Shown here: one piece after another, positions 47,843 to 58,408 of the stretch
Numbering within the stretch: position 1 is the first letter of the stretch
How the letters are laid out: every line of letters begins with the position of its first letter
Source: Dactylis glomerata
Lineage: Eukaryota > Streptophyta > Magnoliopsida > Poales > Poaceae
Assembly (NCBI GenBank): GCA_007115705.1
Contig: QXEO01000339.1
Span: forward strand, 494,684 to 558,683
DNA length: 64,000 nt
Direction of reading: 5' to 3'
Translations under genes and position numbers: made by a program
Notes under the pieces: generated by a model
What the model was told of the DNA's origin: nothing
Seen by the model: only the letters and a program-made list of their open reading frames with translations
The model's database searches: none

Positions 47843-48371
47843 CAACCATGTCGAGCATACCCAGCTTCCATCTCAGATGCTCAATCTCCCTCTCCTTCAA
47901 CTTGGTCTCACAGAGAAATAGAATGTCAGGCTCTTCCGCCCTCTAGATCAAGAAGGCTATTAACTGCGGGCTGGTTCCCAAGCCCCCGACAGTTTTGGGA
48001 CACACCATCATTGCTTCATGCAGGGCTATACCGACAGCCCTGCCCTAGGTGTTTGTTGCTCACCCGCAGCTTGCTTTGCCTTCTTAATTAAAATAGCATT
48101 TCCCTCCTCCACTTCCATCGGCTTCCCCTTCCCCGTCTGACCCAGACTCACATTTAATTTCTTCTGGTTACTCTAATCCCCTAAGCGCCTCTTCTATTTG
48201 ACATAAGTACCACCTCCTCTCCCCTTCTCTTGCAGAGCCAAATTTTCATCGACATGGATACTTCCCTTCAAGCACACCCCCGTGACAGGTACAATGCCAT
48301 GCACCACTGCCACATTCCCCTCCTCCGACTATATGCGGTCCACCTCCACTATTCCATGCTCCTCCTTCGAA
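47843..48371 (-). pseudogene. LINE D ORF2 start (endonuclease N-terminus) and ORF1 remnant
   Basis: 48012-47843 reads NCRGLGNQPAVNSLLDLE, then in a shifted frame EEPDILFLCETKLKEREIEH and LRWKLGMLDMVVRD. This is the standard N-terminus of plant LINE endonucleases, including the catalytic-type E in LCETK. 48371-48013 is presumably the end of ORF1; no zinc knuckle was seen. The element seems 5'-truncated at 48371, where the 16-bp duplication begins. Confidence 0.7.
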
Positions 48372-48387
48372 TTTTGCTTGTCACAAT
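48372..48387. other. Target-site duplication of LINE D (right copy)
   Basis: TTTTGCTTGTCACAAT, identical to 6507-6522, 41.8 kb away. Confidence 0.85.
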
Positions 48388-48638
48388 TAGTGAATCACAA
48401 AATTCTACATAATCCATACAGTCTATGTTTCTTCTAGAGAGGATCCATAAATAGTGTAGCCAGTATCCCGTGCAATTACGCCTCTAGTACTTGATCCTAA
48501 GGCCACTATCTTGCGCAAGCAAGAGGTTATTAAGACGTAAAGTCCAATCACAATTCTAAGCTTTAAGGTCCCCATTACTTTACCCCCTATTGTATGCAAC
48601 TCAAACTTGGGCACACACGTTTCTGTCACTCGCCAACC

Positions 48639-51059
48639 TGAAAGTGCATTTGCCCTCACGTGTGGTTTTGGTAATTAATGACAATCCCTATGGACTAATG
48701 TTTTCATTGAGTTTAATATGAAGGAACCGCCCATAGATAATGCTTGAAAACCATGTGTTGGATTCAAGGTTGGATGCCATAAATATCAAGATATACTTTG
48801 AGCATTGGCATCAAGATCATCGGTTTGAAGAGATGAATATGATCTTGAGAGTTTGGTTACAAGAGAAGAATTCAAGTGATGGCTCTATGTCAAGGTGACG
48901 ATGGTCTCATGAGTTGAGCAATGGTTGACCAAGACTTAGAGGATGCAATCAAATGAAGAATTCTCTATGCATTTCAAGAGATATTTGATAGAGCATGAGT
49001 ACAAGGTCTACCAAGACAGAGAGAGAATATTGGATTTAAGTGGGTCAACTCACAAAGTATAAAGAATGTACCACAATGGATCAAGTGATCTTGTGGTATG
49101 GTAAGCTTTGACAATTATGCTTTGTATAGTAACCCATGATCTATGTTTGTTGCATTACTATGCGGGGTTAGGTATCTTCCCATGGTGCTTACATCAAAAT
49201 AAGGATTTAGTATAGCCCATGAGAGAATGAAATAAAATGATGTTCACAATTAAGGTTGAGAAGCACAAGTTCAAGATAAGCATCTCTAGAAGATCATATG
49301 TTTGAAGCTTACTATCCATTTGGTGGTAATGTACTTGTGAAGATGTGTGTTAACAAAGCTATCCCATAATGGTTTATGGGGGAGCAAATTAAAGTCTACA
49401 CGAAGCAACAATGATCAAGTGAAGCATTCCGGCTTGATGGGAGCATGAAGCTTCGTCATCAAGATCAAGCGGGATGCTCAAGCCAAACGTATATCCTTGC
49501 TAGGTTTTCCTTTTACCGGTCTCAAGGTGGTTTTTAGGAGACCGAGTTATAGGATAGATAGCCGCACTATCAAGAGGGGCTTTCGGTTGGGTAACTTGAT
49601 CATATCGTCTTAGGGAGCTCAATACTTTGCATACTTTGCATCTCCCTATTTTGTTGCTTCTTGGTATTTCTCTCTGTGAGGTTCTTGATCTTGTTGCTAC
49701 CTTTCCCACAAGTCCAAGTTCATCAAAAACAGAATCCATATGCATCTTCTATTGCGTTTTCGAGTTGAGAGGTTTTATCGGTTCTTCACTTTGGAAGGTT
49801 TCACACCTCTACACATTTGGTATTTTCCCTCTTGACAATTCTTGGTGGTTCTCTGGATAAAGTTTTAGTACTTTTTCTTAGCTTTTAAAAAAGCCCAAGT
49901 TTGCTAAAAACAGAGTTTGGATGCACAATATATCGCATTTTTTGTATGAGCATTTTTGTTGTTTTGCAAATCCGGAGTGAAATCCGGAGTGGTTCCAGGC
50001 TCTGCTCTGGGATGAGTAGTGGCGCTGTACTCGCTCCGGAGTACAGTCCGGAGCAACTCCAGCCTCTACTCCGGAGCACCCTAAAAACTCTGTAACGGGC
50101 AGTTTTCTTGCCCTATAAAAGGGGGCTTGTTCCCCAGTGTTCTTGAGCTCGAAATTGACCCTCATTGTTGAACTTCAAGAGCTTTCTTCCTCTCCCATTC
50201 CTCCTATGATTCTTGCATATTTTTGAGGGCTTTAGAAGAGGAGATCTAGATCTACAATCTCCACCAACTCATTCCTCCTCTAAGTGAAGAAACCTTTGGG
50301 ATCTAGATCTTGGGGTCATTAGTTGACCTCCATCATGATTCTTCCTCTCTAATCCCATCCTAGCATTTGGTGAGATTTGAGAGTGAGGGATTTGAGCACC
50401 CTTGGTGTTCTTGCTTTGCATTCTTACATAAGTGTTGAGCTCTCCATTTCAATTAATTCGAGCGAGAGACCGTGAGCTTGTTACTCTTGGAGGGTGACCT
50501 CCTAGTTGGCTTGGTTTTGTGTCACGGTGTCCTCTTCGTGGAAGTTTGTGAAGAGGCCCGGGCTTCTTCTTCGTGGAGCTTGTGAAGTGGTTTTGGAGCT
50601 TGCCATCTCCGGAGTGGAGGAAAAGCTAGCCATAAGAAGGAGCCCTATCTTTGTGAGGGGCAAGGAGAAGAAGGTGAGCCTCGGTGGCGTTTGGGGGTCC
50701 TCTGTGGTAACCCGCACCTCTCCAATGGCGATTAGCTTACTTGCGAGTAAGTGAACATCGGGATACATCTTCATCTCCGTGTTCCTCGGTTATCTCTATA
50801 CCCGAGTTTATTTCCTTGTGATAGCCTTCGAGCTTGAAGTTATTTATATCTTGTTTATCACTTGTGAAATTTATCTTGTGCTATCTTGTGCTATCTTGCT
50901 TAGATTTAGTTGTTGTGGTACACTTAGTTGAGCCTAGCTTATTTAGGTTTTGTGCTTGAAAATAAACGTTAGTTTAATTCCGCATTCTTTGAAGGCAAAT
51001 CCGTAATTATTTTTAAAACACCTATTCACCCCCCCTCTAGGTGACATCTCGATCTTTCA
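48639..51059 (+). mobile_element. Solo LTR (2,421 bp), likely of a SIRE/Maximus-lineage copia element
   Basis: It runs from TGAAAGTGCATTTGCCC to CATCTCGATCTTTCA, with duplication CAACC at 48634-48638 and 51060-51064. A TATA box (CCCTATAAAAGGG) is at 50111-50123, so the LTR reads plus. The last part (CACCTATTCACCCCCCCTC) resembles the end of the Maximus-like LTR at 42930, hence the lineage guess. No PBS or internal domain follows. It interrupts the 1.4-kb solo LTR. Confidence 0.82.
49971..50076. repeat. Cluster of five TCCGGAG palindromes upstream of the LTR TATA box
   Basis: TCCGGAG occurs at 49971, 49983, 50034, 50047 and 50069, most within ACTCCGGAGT-like palindromes, 40-140 bp upstream of the TATA box at 50111. 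Confidence 0.7.
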
Positions 51060-51144
51060 CAACCCTTCTCCAAATTACATCCAACAGTGACAACTTTATT
51101 GTATTCCTTCAACATGTGAGTGCACTCACACATAAGTACATAAG

Positions 51145-51205
51145 ACCATCATAGAAGATAAAAACATGTATGCAACCATCATAGAAGAAAATAAACATGT
51201 ATGCA
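51145..51205. repeat. 30-31 bp tandem duplication
   Basis: ACCATCATAGAAGATAAA...CATGTATGCA and ACCATCATAGAAGAAAAT...CATGTATGCA are adjacent copies at 51145 and 51175, with a partial third at 51206. They lie in the right piece of the 1.4-kb solo LTR. Confidence 0.85.
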
Positions 51206-51868
51206 ACCATCAAACGAACTATTTCACCATTACCATGAACAAGTTACTACTCAAATCTGAACATAGAGTCACAATACATCGATGGGAATACAATATAAAG
51301 CAGCATACATCAGGTTTGCCAAGAGATTACAATAGGGATTGGATGAAGATGTTGTTGTAGATGTTGATTGTGATGACGCTCGAGTGAGCTGGAGCCACCC
51401 GAAGGCGATTCTGGCAGTGTTTCCCTCATTCAAACTCCTCCGCTCTGTTTTCTTTGTTTTTGATCTCCACCTCTGCTCATGGTGAAATAAAATCCCACGT
51501 GCTATTTATATAAAGGTTTTAGGTCAAAACACACTCCTAGGGCATGTACCATGCGACCAGGCTTCTAGGCCACATGGTGGGCCCCCATTTACAGCTCCTT
51601 GATCTCCTCATGCTCTGTTATGGCTTGTCAGATGCTCTCAATTCTTTTGAATCATGCATCCTGACCTTGCCCTTTTTTTGAGTCCCGTAGCTTCAAAAAA
51701 TAATAACAGAAGGTTCTTCTACCATTTAGAGTTAAGTACCAAATAAATGAGAACTTTATGGAGAATACCCTAAATCAATGTAAAACATGTTGTCAACATC
51801 ATATATCATGCAATCAACAAGGAATTAATATGACATAATAAACTAAATAGTTCATGATGCATTTTACA

Positions 51869-52028
51869 TGCATCAATTGTTGTCTTTTTCTCCTTTTTTG
51901 TTGTAACAAATATGTATGCTGATCAATGCCAATCTGCGGGGTGGACAAGAGCCTGGTCTTGTAATATCTTTTGAAGAAATATATTTAGGTGGAGAATTCC
52001 CCCGCCCCTGTAACATTTTGAAAAATAT
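51869..52028 (+). mobile_element. LINE C, right part with poly(A)-like end
   Basis: Begins with the right copy of TGCAT. It contains TTGTTGTAACAAATATGTATGC and ends GAGAATTCCCCCGCCCCTGT then AACATTTTGAAAAA, where LINE B homology resumes. Confidence 0.5.
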
Positions 52029-53420
52029 TGGACATCATTTTCAAACTCAAAAAGAGTTAAGACAAAGGGATCCGTTGTTCCCTATTCTTTTCAACATTGT
52101 GGCATATATGTTGGCCACCCTCATTGATAGGGTAAGGACGATGGTCAAATTGGAGGTTTGGTACCCCACTTGTGGAATATACATCTTATAATATGCCGAT
52201 GATAGATTACGTTTTAGCAAAAGCCAGGAATATGAAGATAAACTATGCATTTTTTAACAACAATCTTGTCTGAAGATTTATGTTCACAAAAGTGACATAT
52301 TTTACTTTTGCAAGGCTAAGGAGATTGGGGACAACTTAAAAAAAATTGGATGCAAAGTGGGGCCCCTCCCTTTTAAGTACCTCGGCAGACCTACACATTA
52401 TAGGAAATTGCTTAAATAAAGAATGGAAGCCGATAGAGGACCACATTGAGCGCAAGCTTGCATGCTGGCTAAGCAGGATGCTCTTAGATTCGTCTTGTAC
52501 TTATAAATTCTGTTCTAACCAGCCTGCCAATGTTCTTACCATCTTCCTTTGAAGTGCCAAAAGGGGTGTGTAAGAGATAGGATTTTATAGATCCCCTTTC
52601 TTCGGGCAAAATGATCAACTTAAAATAACTATTGCCTAAAGAAATAGAACATAGTTTTTGACCTAAAGACCAAAGGGGTTTGGATATAGAGAATAAATGC
52701 TTACTAAGCAAATGACTAGCTTAACGAGGACAGAGTGTGTGGCAGGATGTGGTACTTACTAAGGATTTTGGTGTGATTCCTCTATAAGACCGTGCTACTT
52801 ACTATACACAACCTTGCTAAAATATGATGGAATGGGTGCAAAAACTGTCATGATTGAGAGCAGCCCATGTACCATGTATTTATCTCATGTGCTTTTCTTG
52901 TCTAATTTAGACAATAGGGAATTTTAAGTACTCCCTCCATTTATAAAAGGATGTTTTAATTTTGTTTAGATTTGTATATACATATCTATACTCTAAAATA
53001 TATCTACATATATGCAAATCTAGATAAAGTTGAGACATTCTTTTATGGACGGAGGGAGTACAATATTGCTCCACCAGCTAATGTTACAAATATGTTTGGA
53101 AACTGGATAGACAAGAAAACAAAAGCTCGAATTTGTGTGGGAGTTTGTGCTTTAGTTTGAGCAATCCGGAATTGTCGAAACGATGTGGTGTTCAATAAGG
53201 TTGCAACTCCAATATTACTACAGGTTATCCATATCGCTACATACTGGATTTCGGGTACAATCGACCGATGGGGATTGTACAAGCTATATTTAACCAGGGT
53301 GGCTACATTCTAAAAGACTACAAGATGCATAGAGGTTTTTTGTATGTTTTTATTGTTTATATGGTCGATTTATGTTTCCACTTTGAGTAGTCCCTTGATT
53401 TGTAATTTGGATGATCTCTA
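52029..53420 (+). mobile_element. LINE B, right part: RT end, zinc-binding region and 3' UTR
   Basis: It resumes with IGHHFQTQKELRQRDPLFPI and a YADD box at about 52195-52206. HKSDIFYFCKAKEIGDNLKK and FKYLGRPTH follow. After a Stowaway insertion it reads NMFGNWIDKKTKARICVGVC, AIRNCRNDVVFNK and QVIHIATYWISGTIDRWG, the region after the zinc-binding domain in this LINE family. The end near 53420 is set by loss of similarity; no poly(A) was seen. Heavily mutated. Confidence 0.72.
52931..53058. mobile_element. Stowaway MITE (128 bp)
   Basis: CTCCCTCCATTTATAAAAGG at the left and CTTTTATGGACGGAGGGAG at the right are inverted repeats. The target TA is duplicated (52929-52930 and 53059-53060). Tc1/mariner-type, non-coding. 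Its removal restores LINE B reading from FK to YNIAPPANVTNMF. Confidence 0.95.
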
Positions 53421-53590
53421 AACTATGCAACAAAATCATGACCGTGTGCATTGTTTCGTAGGAGTTATAAACCCGAAGCAACTATAACACGTGAAGAAAC
53501 ATCATGAAAATCAAGCAATGATGTTTAAAACACCGTACTATGTGATGTCCGAATAAGTTTGATTAGGATAGAAGTGGAGCCCACATGTAG
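53421..53590. other. Short spacer and DUF247 gene 3' flank
   Basis: 170 bp of AT-rich DNA between the LINE B end and the DUF247 stop codon; it presumably holds the gene's 3' UTR. No clear polyadenylation signal is asserted. Confidence 0.4.
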
Positions 53591-55187
53591 CTAGGTGGTG
53601 GTGGCATCCTGGTAGAACTGGAGGACGGTGTAGACGGTCTGCATGATGGTCATGCCGAGGAGGAAGACGGCGGCAGCGAGGGAGAGGAACGACCATGGGC
53701 TCCTGAAGTAGGTGTGCACCAGGTTGGCGCGCCACCTGTTCCACCTCTTCCGGCAGTAGGCGTTCACCTCCCGGTGCACGTCATCCAGCGCGCTGTGCGG
53801 CTCCAGCACCACGTCCCTGGACATCCCGTTGAAGAGCTTCGCCACCGCCTTGTCGCTGCCTACCGTGTTGTGGACGATCCGCCGGCAGGTCAGCAGCGCC
53901 ACGTCCGCCGCCGAGTCGATCATGTTGTCCATGAAGAACACGTAGGCGGTCACCTCGTTGCCGGCGCCGGCGTGGAGCCTCTCGAATGCCATCAGGTTCA
54001 GGAGCATGTACTCCGTGGTGTCGTCCACCAGGATGGCCGGCAGCCGGAGCACGCCGCGGCGGAAGCTGATGTCCAGGAGGCTGCTCGTCCGGCTACGCTT
54101 GAAACGGATCCCCGCCTCGTAGAGCTCCTCCGCGGAACGAATGATGTCGTCGGAGGCCGAGTGATGCGGCAGCGCGGGGGGAGCCGTCTCCGCGGGGCCG
54201 TAGAGTAGGCTACGGCGGAGGATGTCGAGCGGGTGGAGCGCCAGCCCGACGCCGGTCACCGGAGGCCAGGCTGCCGGGGAGAGGAACCTCAGCACCATCC
54301 GGTTGATCAGGTCCTCGTTCTGCTGCCAATTACCACGTCCGTACAGTTACGTACATTACACATCAAAAGCCAAAATCAGTTGTCAGCTGATGCACTTTGC
54401 TTTTAATTTTTTAGTAGCACTATATGCAATGCAAAAGGTAAAGCATAAACTAAAGAAAGTAACCAAAAGAAAAGAATGCATGAATAAAGAAGCATTTGAC
54501 TACGCTTTAAGGTTTTGCTGATCTGCAAATTCTTCTATATGTGAAGTAAAAACTGAGGCTAGGTTGCACGGTATCGATCATGCAGGTGCTCATTTTCTTT
54601 ATTACCCCATCGTTGCCGGTCTCGACGGCGAGGAGCTTGTGGAGGACGAGGAGCGGTAGCTGGTTCTCGATGATGATCATGTCGCGGCGGATGTAGGGCA
54701 CGGTGTAGAGCAGGCCGTGGGTGCTGAAGACAGGGTCGTTGGGCGCGTAGTCGTTCACATCCCACCCGGACGCCGTCCTCATCACCTCCAGCAGGAAGCA
54801 CCCGTCGGTGACCATCAGCTCCAGGAACCTCTCCCTTCGTCCCTCCTTGCAGTGCCAGTCGTCTACGAGGCCCTGGTACGCGCCCTCCAGCTGCTCCGCC
54901 ACTGCGGCCACGGCGGCGACGAACTCCGACAGCGGCTTGCGCGCGCGCCGGAGCAAGTGGAGGAGCGAGCGGCGCTTGTGCAGGTCCATGGGCAGCAGGT
55001 GCGGCTCGCCGTGGTGGAAAGGGCCCAGGGACACCACCTGCGGCTGGTAGGCCTTGCGGTTCAGGTCCTTGATGCACGCGGGCACGCGGTAGATGGCGTG
55101 CCACCGCCAAAGCGCCACCTCCGCCGACGGGTCACCGGCGGTCAGCGCCTTCTCGACGTCGGCCACCCATGCGCCGTCCTCCGCCAT
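53591..55187 (-). CDS. DUF247 membrane protein gene, two exons
   Basis: Exon 1 is 55187-54606 (194 codons), a phase-0 intron 54605-54323 has GT...AG borders, and exon 2 is 54322-53591 (243 codons plus stop), giving about 437 residues. The start is ATG 55187 (MAEDGAWVADVEKAL). Family motifs in order are YRVPACIKDLNRKAYQPQVV, SLGPFHHGEPHLLPMDLHKR, DGCFLLEVM, IIENQLPLLVLHKLL, then in exon 2 LINRMVLRFLSP, LDILRRSLL, LRLPAILVDDTTEYMLLNLM and VFFMDNMIDS. SPWSFLSLAAAVFLLGMTIM near the end is a transmembrane helix followed by a short tail, as usual for the family. The biochemical role of DUF247 proteins is unknown; two members are pollen-side determinants at the grass S self-incompatibility locus. 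This is the only protein gene here without a visible break. It may be one of the many ordinary paralogs. Confidence 0.85.
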
Positions 55188-55670
55188 CTGGTCACCTGCA
55201 GGCTGCAGCAGCTAGTGTCGCTTCTGCATGAATTACGGGCGCCATATATGTACAACAGGAGGGGTGGTGAAATGTCGATCAGGACCACCGAATCGAAGCG
55301 CATAGTACAAAGAAGATGGCGTGGTGGTCTCATGGGGAGTCTTTACAGCACAAACAAAACTCTGCACTCTGACAGAGATTGCGATGAGTGATGCATGTAG
55401 ATTGTGCAGGCTTTCGGAAAGGACAGATGATCGTGAGATGCTAGAACCAGGTCGGTGAAAGAGACGCGGGGATCTGAATTAGAGAAGCAGCATAAAGTAA
55501 AGGGCCAAAATTATTGTGGGATACAACGAAAGGTTTATCGGCGAAGAGAGCAGATGGTAGATGTAAAATGCTTGCTGCCTGTGCAAGGAAACTCCAGGGG
55601 TCCAGCCGCATTGCGCACCCCGAAAAGCTTGTTGTGCAACAACGAAAGCAAAAAAGAGTACTACAACTTA
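55188..55670 (-). promoter_or_regulatory. Presumed 5' flank of the DUF247 gene
   Basis: No other gene is seen. On the minus strand TACATATATGG at about 55243-55253 is a weak TATA candidate 55-65 bp before the ATG. Frames here match nothing known. This is inference from position. Confidence 0.3.
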
Positions 55671-55671
55671 G

Positions 55672-56450
55672 ATGCACTAGCGTTGCTACGGGTTGTTAAT
55701 TTTTTTCTCGCTACACCAATGGTTGTCTGTCTTTAATTTTTTTTCGCTAATTTGTTTGTGTGTATTTCGTTCTTTCTTTTGAAGGATTGATAATATCTAT
55801 TTTGTTCCACGCATGATCTACAAAAAAGCAAACCATATGTTGAATATTAAATTATATGTGATTTATCAAACTTGCATAGAATAATAACGATAATATTGTA
55901 TGCACATCTCATTTGATTTTTTAAACCTGTTGTTTTCTATTTGGCAAATCACAAATTTTGCCCCAAAATCGATTAAATAGTGTAAGTTTCCCCTTACTAA
56001 AATGATACATCATAATTATCAATATTCATATAATAATGATTCAATGCCCGTGCGTTGCTACGAGCCGTTGAGTTTTTCTCGCTACATATGTAAATATATT
56101 AGCTAAATAGTAATTTTCTCAATATGTTTTTATTTGGTATCTTCCAAAAACACTGCATTGGTGTCTATGTCAGTGTTTTCTTTCGAAGGATAGAGAATAT
56201 ATATTTTTGTCGTATGCATGATCGATGAAAGCAAACAATATATTAATATAAAATTATATATAAAATATAGCTAAAATGCATAGAAAGAAGAACGGGAATA
56301 CTCTAGGCACTATTATATCCACAACATCTATAAAATAAATTGACTATAACAAAAATTTAGAATAAGTATAACTCTATATATTTCTAGTGAAGAATAAATT
56401 TTGAAAACATTGACATGGTTGATGCATTGCTTGGGTAAACATTATTTATA
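55672..56450. repeat. Diverged tandem repeat, unit about 372 bp, two copies
   Basis: GCGTTGCTACG followed by TTTTTCTCGCTAC occurs at 55680 and 56052. Both are followed by a GAAGGAT block, GCATGATC, AAAGCAAAC and an AT-rich stretch ending CATAGAA. The DNA is strongly AT-rich between these landmarks. Confidence 0.6.
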
Positions 56451-58111
56451 CGGTCCAAATTTGGCATGTTTCAATTTTCCTAAAATACATCTAAAAGAAG
56501 TGAGAAGTTTACATATTCTATCTAACTTTCTCAGCTGCAAATGAAAAAAAAATTAAATACACACAGAAAAGACACGCAAACAAGGAGAAAAGACATTAGC
56601 CACTCTCTCCCTCTCACTCGCTTTCCCCCCTCGTGTTTACCTTCCTTCCCATGGCCTTGCCTCACCTCCTGATGTTGCCCCACCCACTTCTCTTGTTGTA
56701 TGGCCGAGTCCTGCTATCCCAGGTAGCTATGGCGTGCCCTGACGCCTGATCTCCCGGCTCCACACATCGACCCGTTGTCTTGCGCGAGGAAAGTCAAGAA
56801 GAGGCAGAGTAAGAGGAGCCCCGCCGCCTCTGTCCCCCTGCGCCGCCGCTGCCCGCCTTCTCGTTCCTCAGACTCGTTGTTGACGCCGCCTCCTTCCGGT
56901 GAGAGGCCGATCTGCCGGTCCGAGGTGCGCAGCTCGACCCAATAATACGTATTAGACTTATTTTTGTATTAGACTTACAAGTAGTACAATATTAGGTTAC
57001 CCAACGATGTGGCATATTATCTAGAAATTATTAAGAGTAAGGACTTCGTGATGGACATAAACACCAACATATTCCCTATATTCCTTGCGAGGCTTAAGAT
57101 TGGAATAGCTTCTCATATCTCTTATTTGTAATCTGCACATTGCTGTCGCCTGACTGTATGTATATTAATGATTCATGATTCATCAGTATATTAATCTTGT
57201 TGCTTTCTATTAAGAGGAAAATAATAGCCCACGCGTTGATGCGAACATCATAAAAGATTGACCTAAAGAATTGAAAATAACACATCATCAATATGCTCGT
57301 ATAGTTACGAAGACGCTTTAGGCGTGGCATGTCAATTTGTTGTATATTTGGTTATAGTTGTTATACCTAACCAAGCCCGTTGTGCAATTCTACAAATTTA
57401 TCTAACTTCATTAGCTTTTGATTCCCTTATTAAATAAAAGATTTATCTCCTAGTTTATTGAATTATTTCTCAGGTGAAACCGATTCCTTCACGAACTTGT
57501 GAGAGGTGGGTTCAGTTGGTGTCTTAAACTCTTAACAATTTTGTTTGTTCGTAGAGGCAAAACAACACAGTGACTAATTGACATGTGCAAAGAAACATCT
57601 TTCATACGATTTGGTAGCCCAAGTACAATGCAAAATTTTAGTCACAGGGCCCCAAATTTTGAGGGGCCTCAAATTTTCGATCCGGTACTTGGAACATGTC
57701 AGCCCTGCAGCAACGGAGAACCAAGAAAGAGTTGGGGAAGCCGGCCGAGATCTTCGCAGCCGAGCAGTGTACCTTTACCGACCGAGGGTAATAGCGCCAT
57801 GGACGGGATTGCTTGAAGCTTTCTGTTCCAGGTCGATGGATAAGGGGTATCGGAAAAGATGACCAGAACTAGCCATTTGGGCTTAACCGGTAGAGTGAAA
57901 AGGCCCAACAATGAGGCCTGTCAATCACATGCCGGCAAAAAAAGGCCAATCTACATGTTTAGCTTCTCCTAAAAAATAATATTTGCTCAGCCAATGAGTG
58001 TTTCAAGCGATAGGGCTCCAATCTTGTAATTTTTTGTTTTGTTTTTTCATCCTGTTGGTAGTTATAGTTTTTGAATCCTAAAATTTGGATATTTTGTGCA
58101 CAATATTTCAT
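56451..58111. other. Intergenic DNA without supported gene
   Basis: 56580-56935 is CT- and GC-rich, like a plant 5' UTR or exon relic, but has no frame of note. 56936-57560 is AT-rich. 57640-57700 has GGGCCCCAAATTTTGAGGGG, a composition seen at hAT ends, and a possible partner lies at 60253-60310, but no duplication supports an element. The short frames at 57578-57862 are unrecognised. Confidence 0.4.
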
Positions 58112-58408
58112 GGGAGCGCCTAGGTATCAGTCGACTGAGAATTTATATTTTCTCAGTCGACGAACCATCGGCCAGCGCGATCACATGATTGCCCGCCCGA
58201 ATCGTCCGCCTCTTCTCGTGTCGTCTTTGTTCTCTTTTTTTTTCTAAATCGATGCTGCCATGCATCCTTTATCTGGGCTGAGTTGGGACATACTAGGCCT
58301 TTTGCTTGTGTGGGTACTGTAATTGTAACAAAACAGCCCAAGAATTCCTTTTGGCTGAATTTATACGTGTCTGGCCATGGAGAGATCGAATATCTTGTGG
58401 AGAGAATG

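Larger units (their letters stand above)
6523..48371 (-). mobile_element. LINE D: about 4.3-kb LINE carrying four nested insertions
   Basis: The minus-strand 5' end is near 48371; the 3' poly(A) end is at 6523-6528, seen as a T-run on the plus strand followed by CGTAATTGG. A 16-bp target-site duplication (TTTTGCTTGTCACAAT) flanks it at 6507-6522 and 48372-48387. Coding order is ORF1 remnant (48371-48013), endonuclease (48012-47843 and 46698-46170), reverse transcriptase (about 45600-44071 and 18428-18252) and zinc-binding plus RNase H domain (11663-10780). Insertions are removed at 6544-10747, 11664-18246, 18429-44065 and 46699-47832. Reading frames continue across the two LTR-element junctions and the LINE E junction once one copy of each duplication is dropped. 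All domains carry stops. Confidence 0.85.
6211..51868 (+). mobile_element. Solo LTR (about 1.4 kb net), split by LINE D and another solo LTR
   Basis: It starts TGTTGATGACCCACAAG at 6211 and ends CATTTTACA at 51868. TGCAT at 6206-6210 repeats at 51869-51873, a perfect 5-bp duplication with TG...CA ends. The surviving pieces are 6211-6522, 48388-48638 and 51065-51868. They carry no coding sequence and resemble a very common Triticeae LTR-type repeat that opens with GATGACCCACAAGTATAGG. A TATA-like stretch (TTTATATAAAGG) lies near 51506. No second LTR or internal domain is seen, so it is a solo LTR left by recombination. Orientation is assumed, not proven. Confidence 0.7.

Noticed and set aside
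54559..55391. Long frames on other strands over DUF247 exon 1
   Set aside because: Shadows of the real GC-rich coding exon; only the minus frame from 55187 shows family motifs.
55672..56100. Helitron end suggested by GTGCGTTGCTACG words
   Set aside because: No TC...CTAG ends, no insertion between A and T could be shown, and the words are part of a two-copy tandem repeat.
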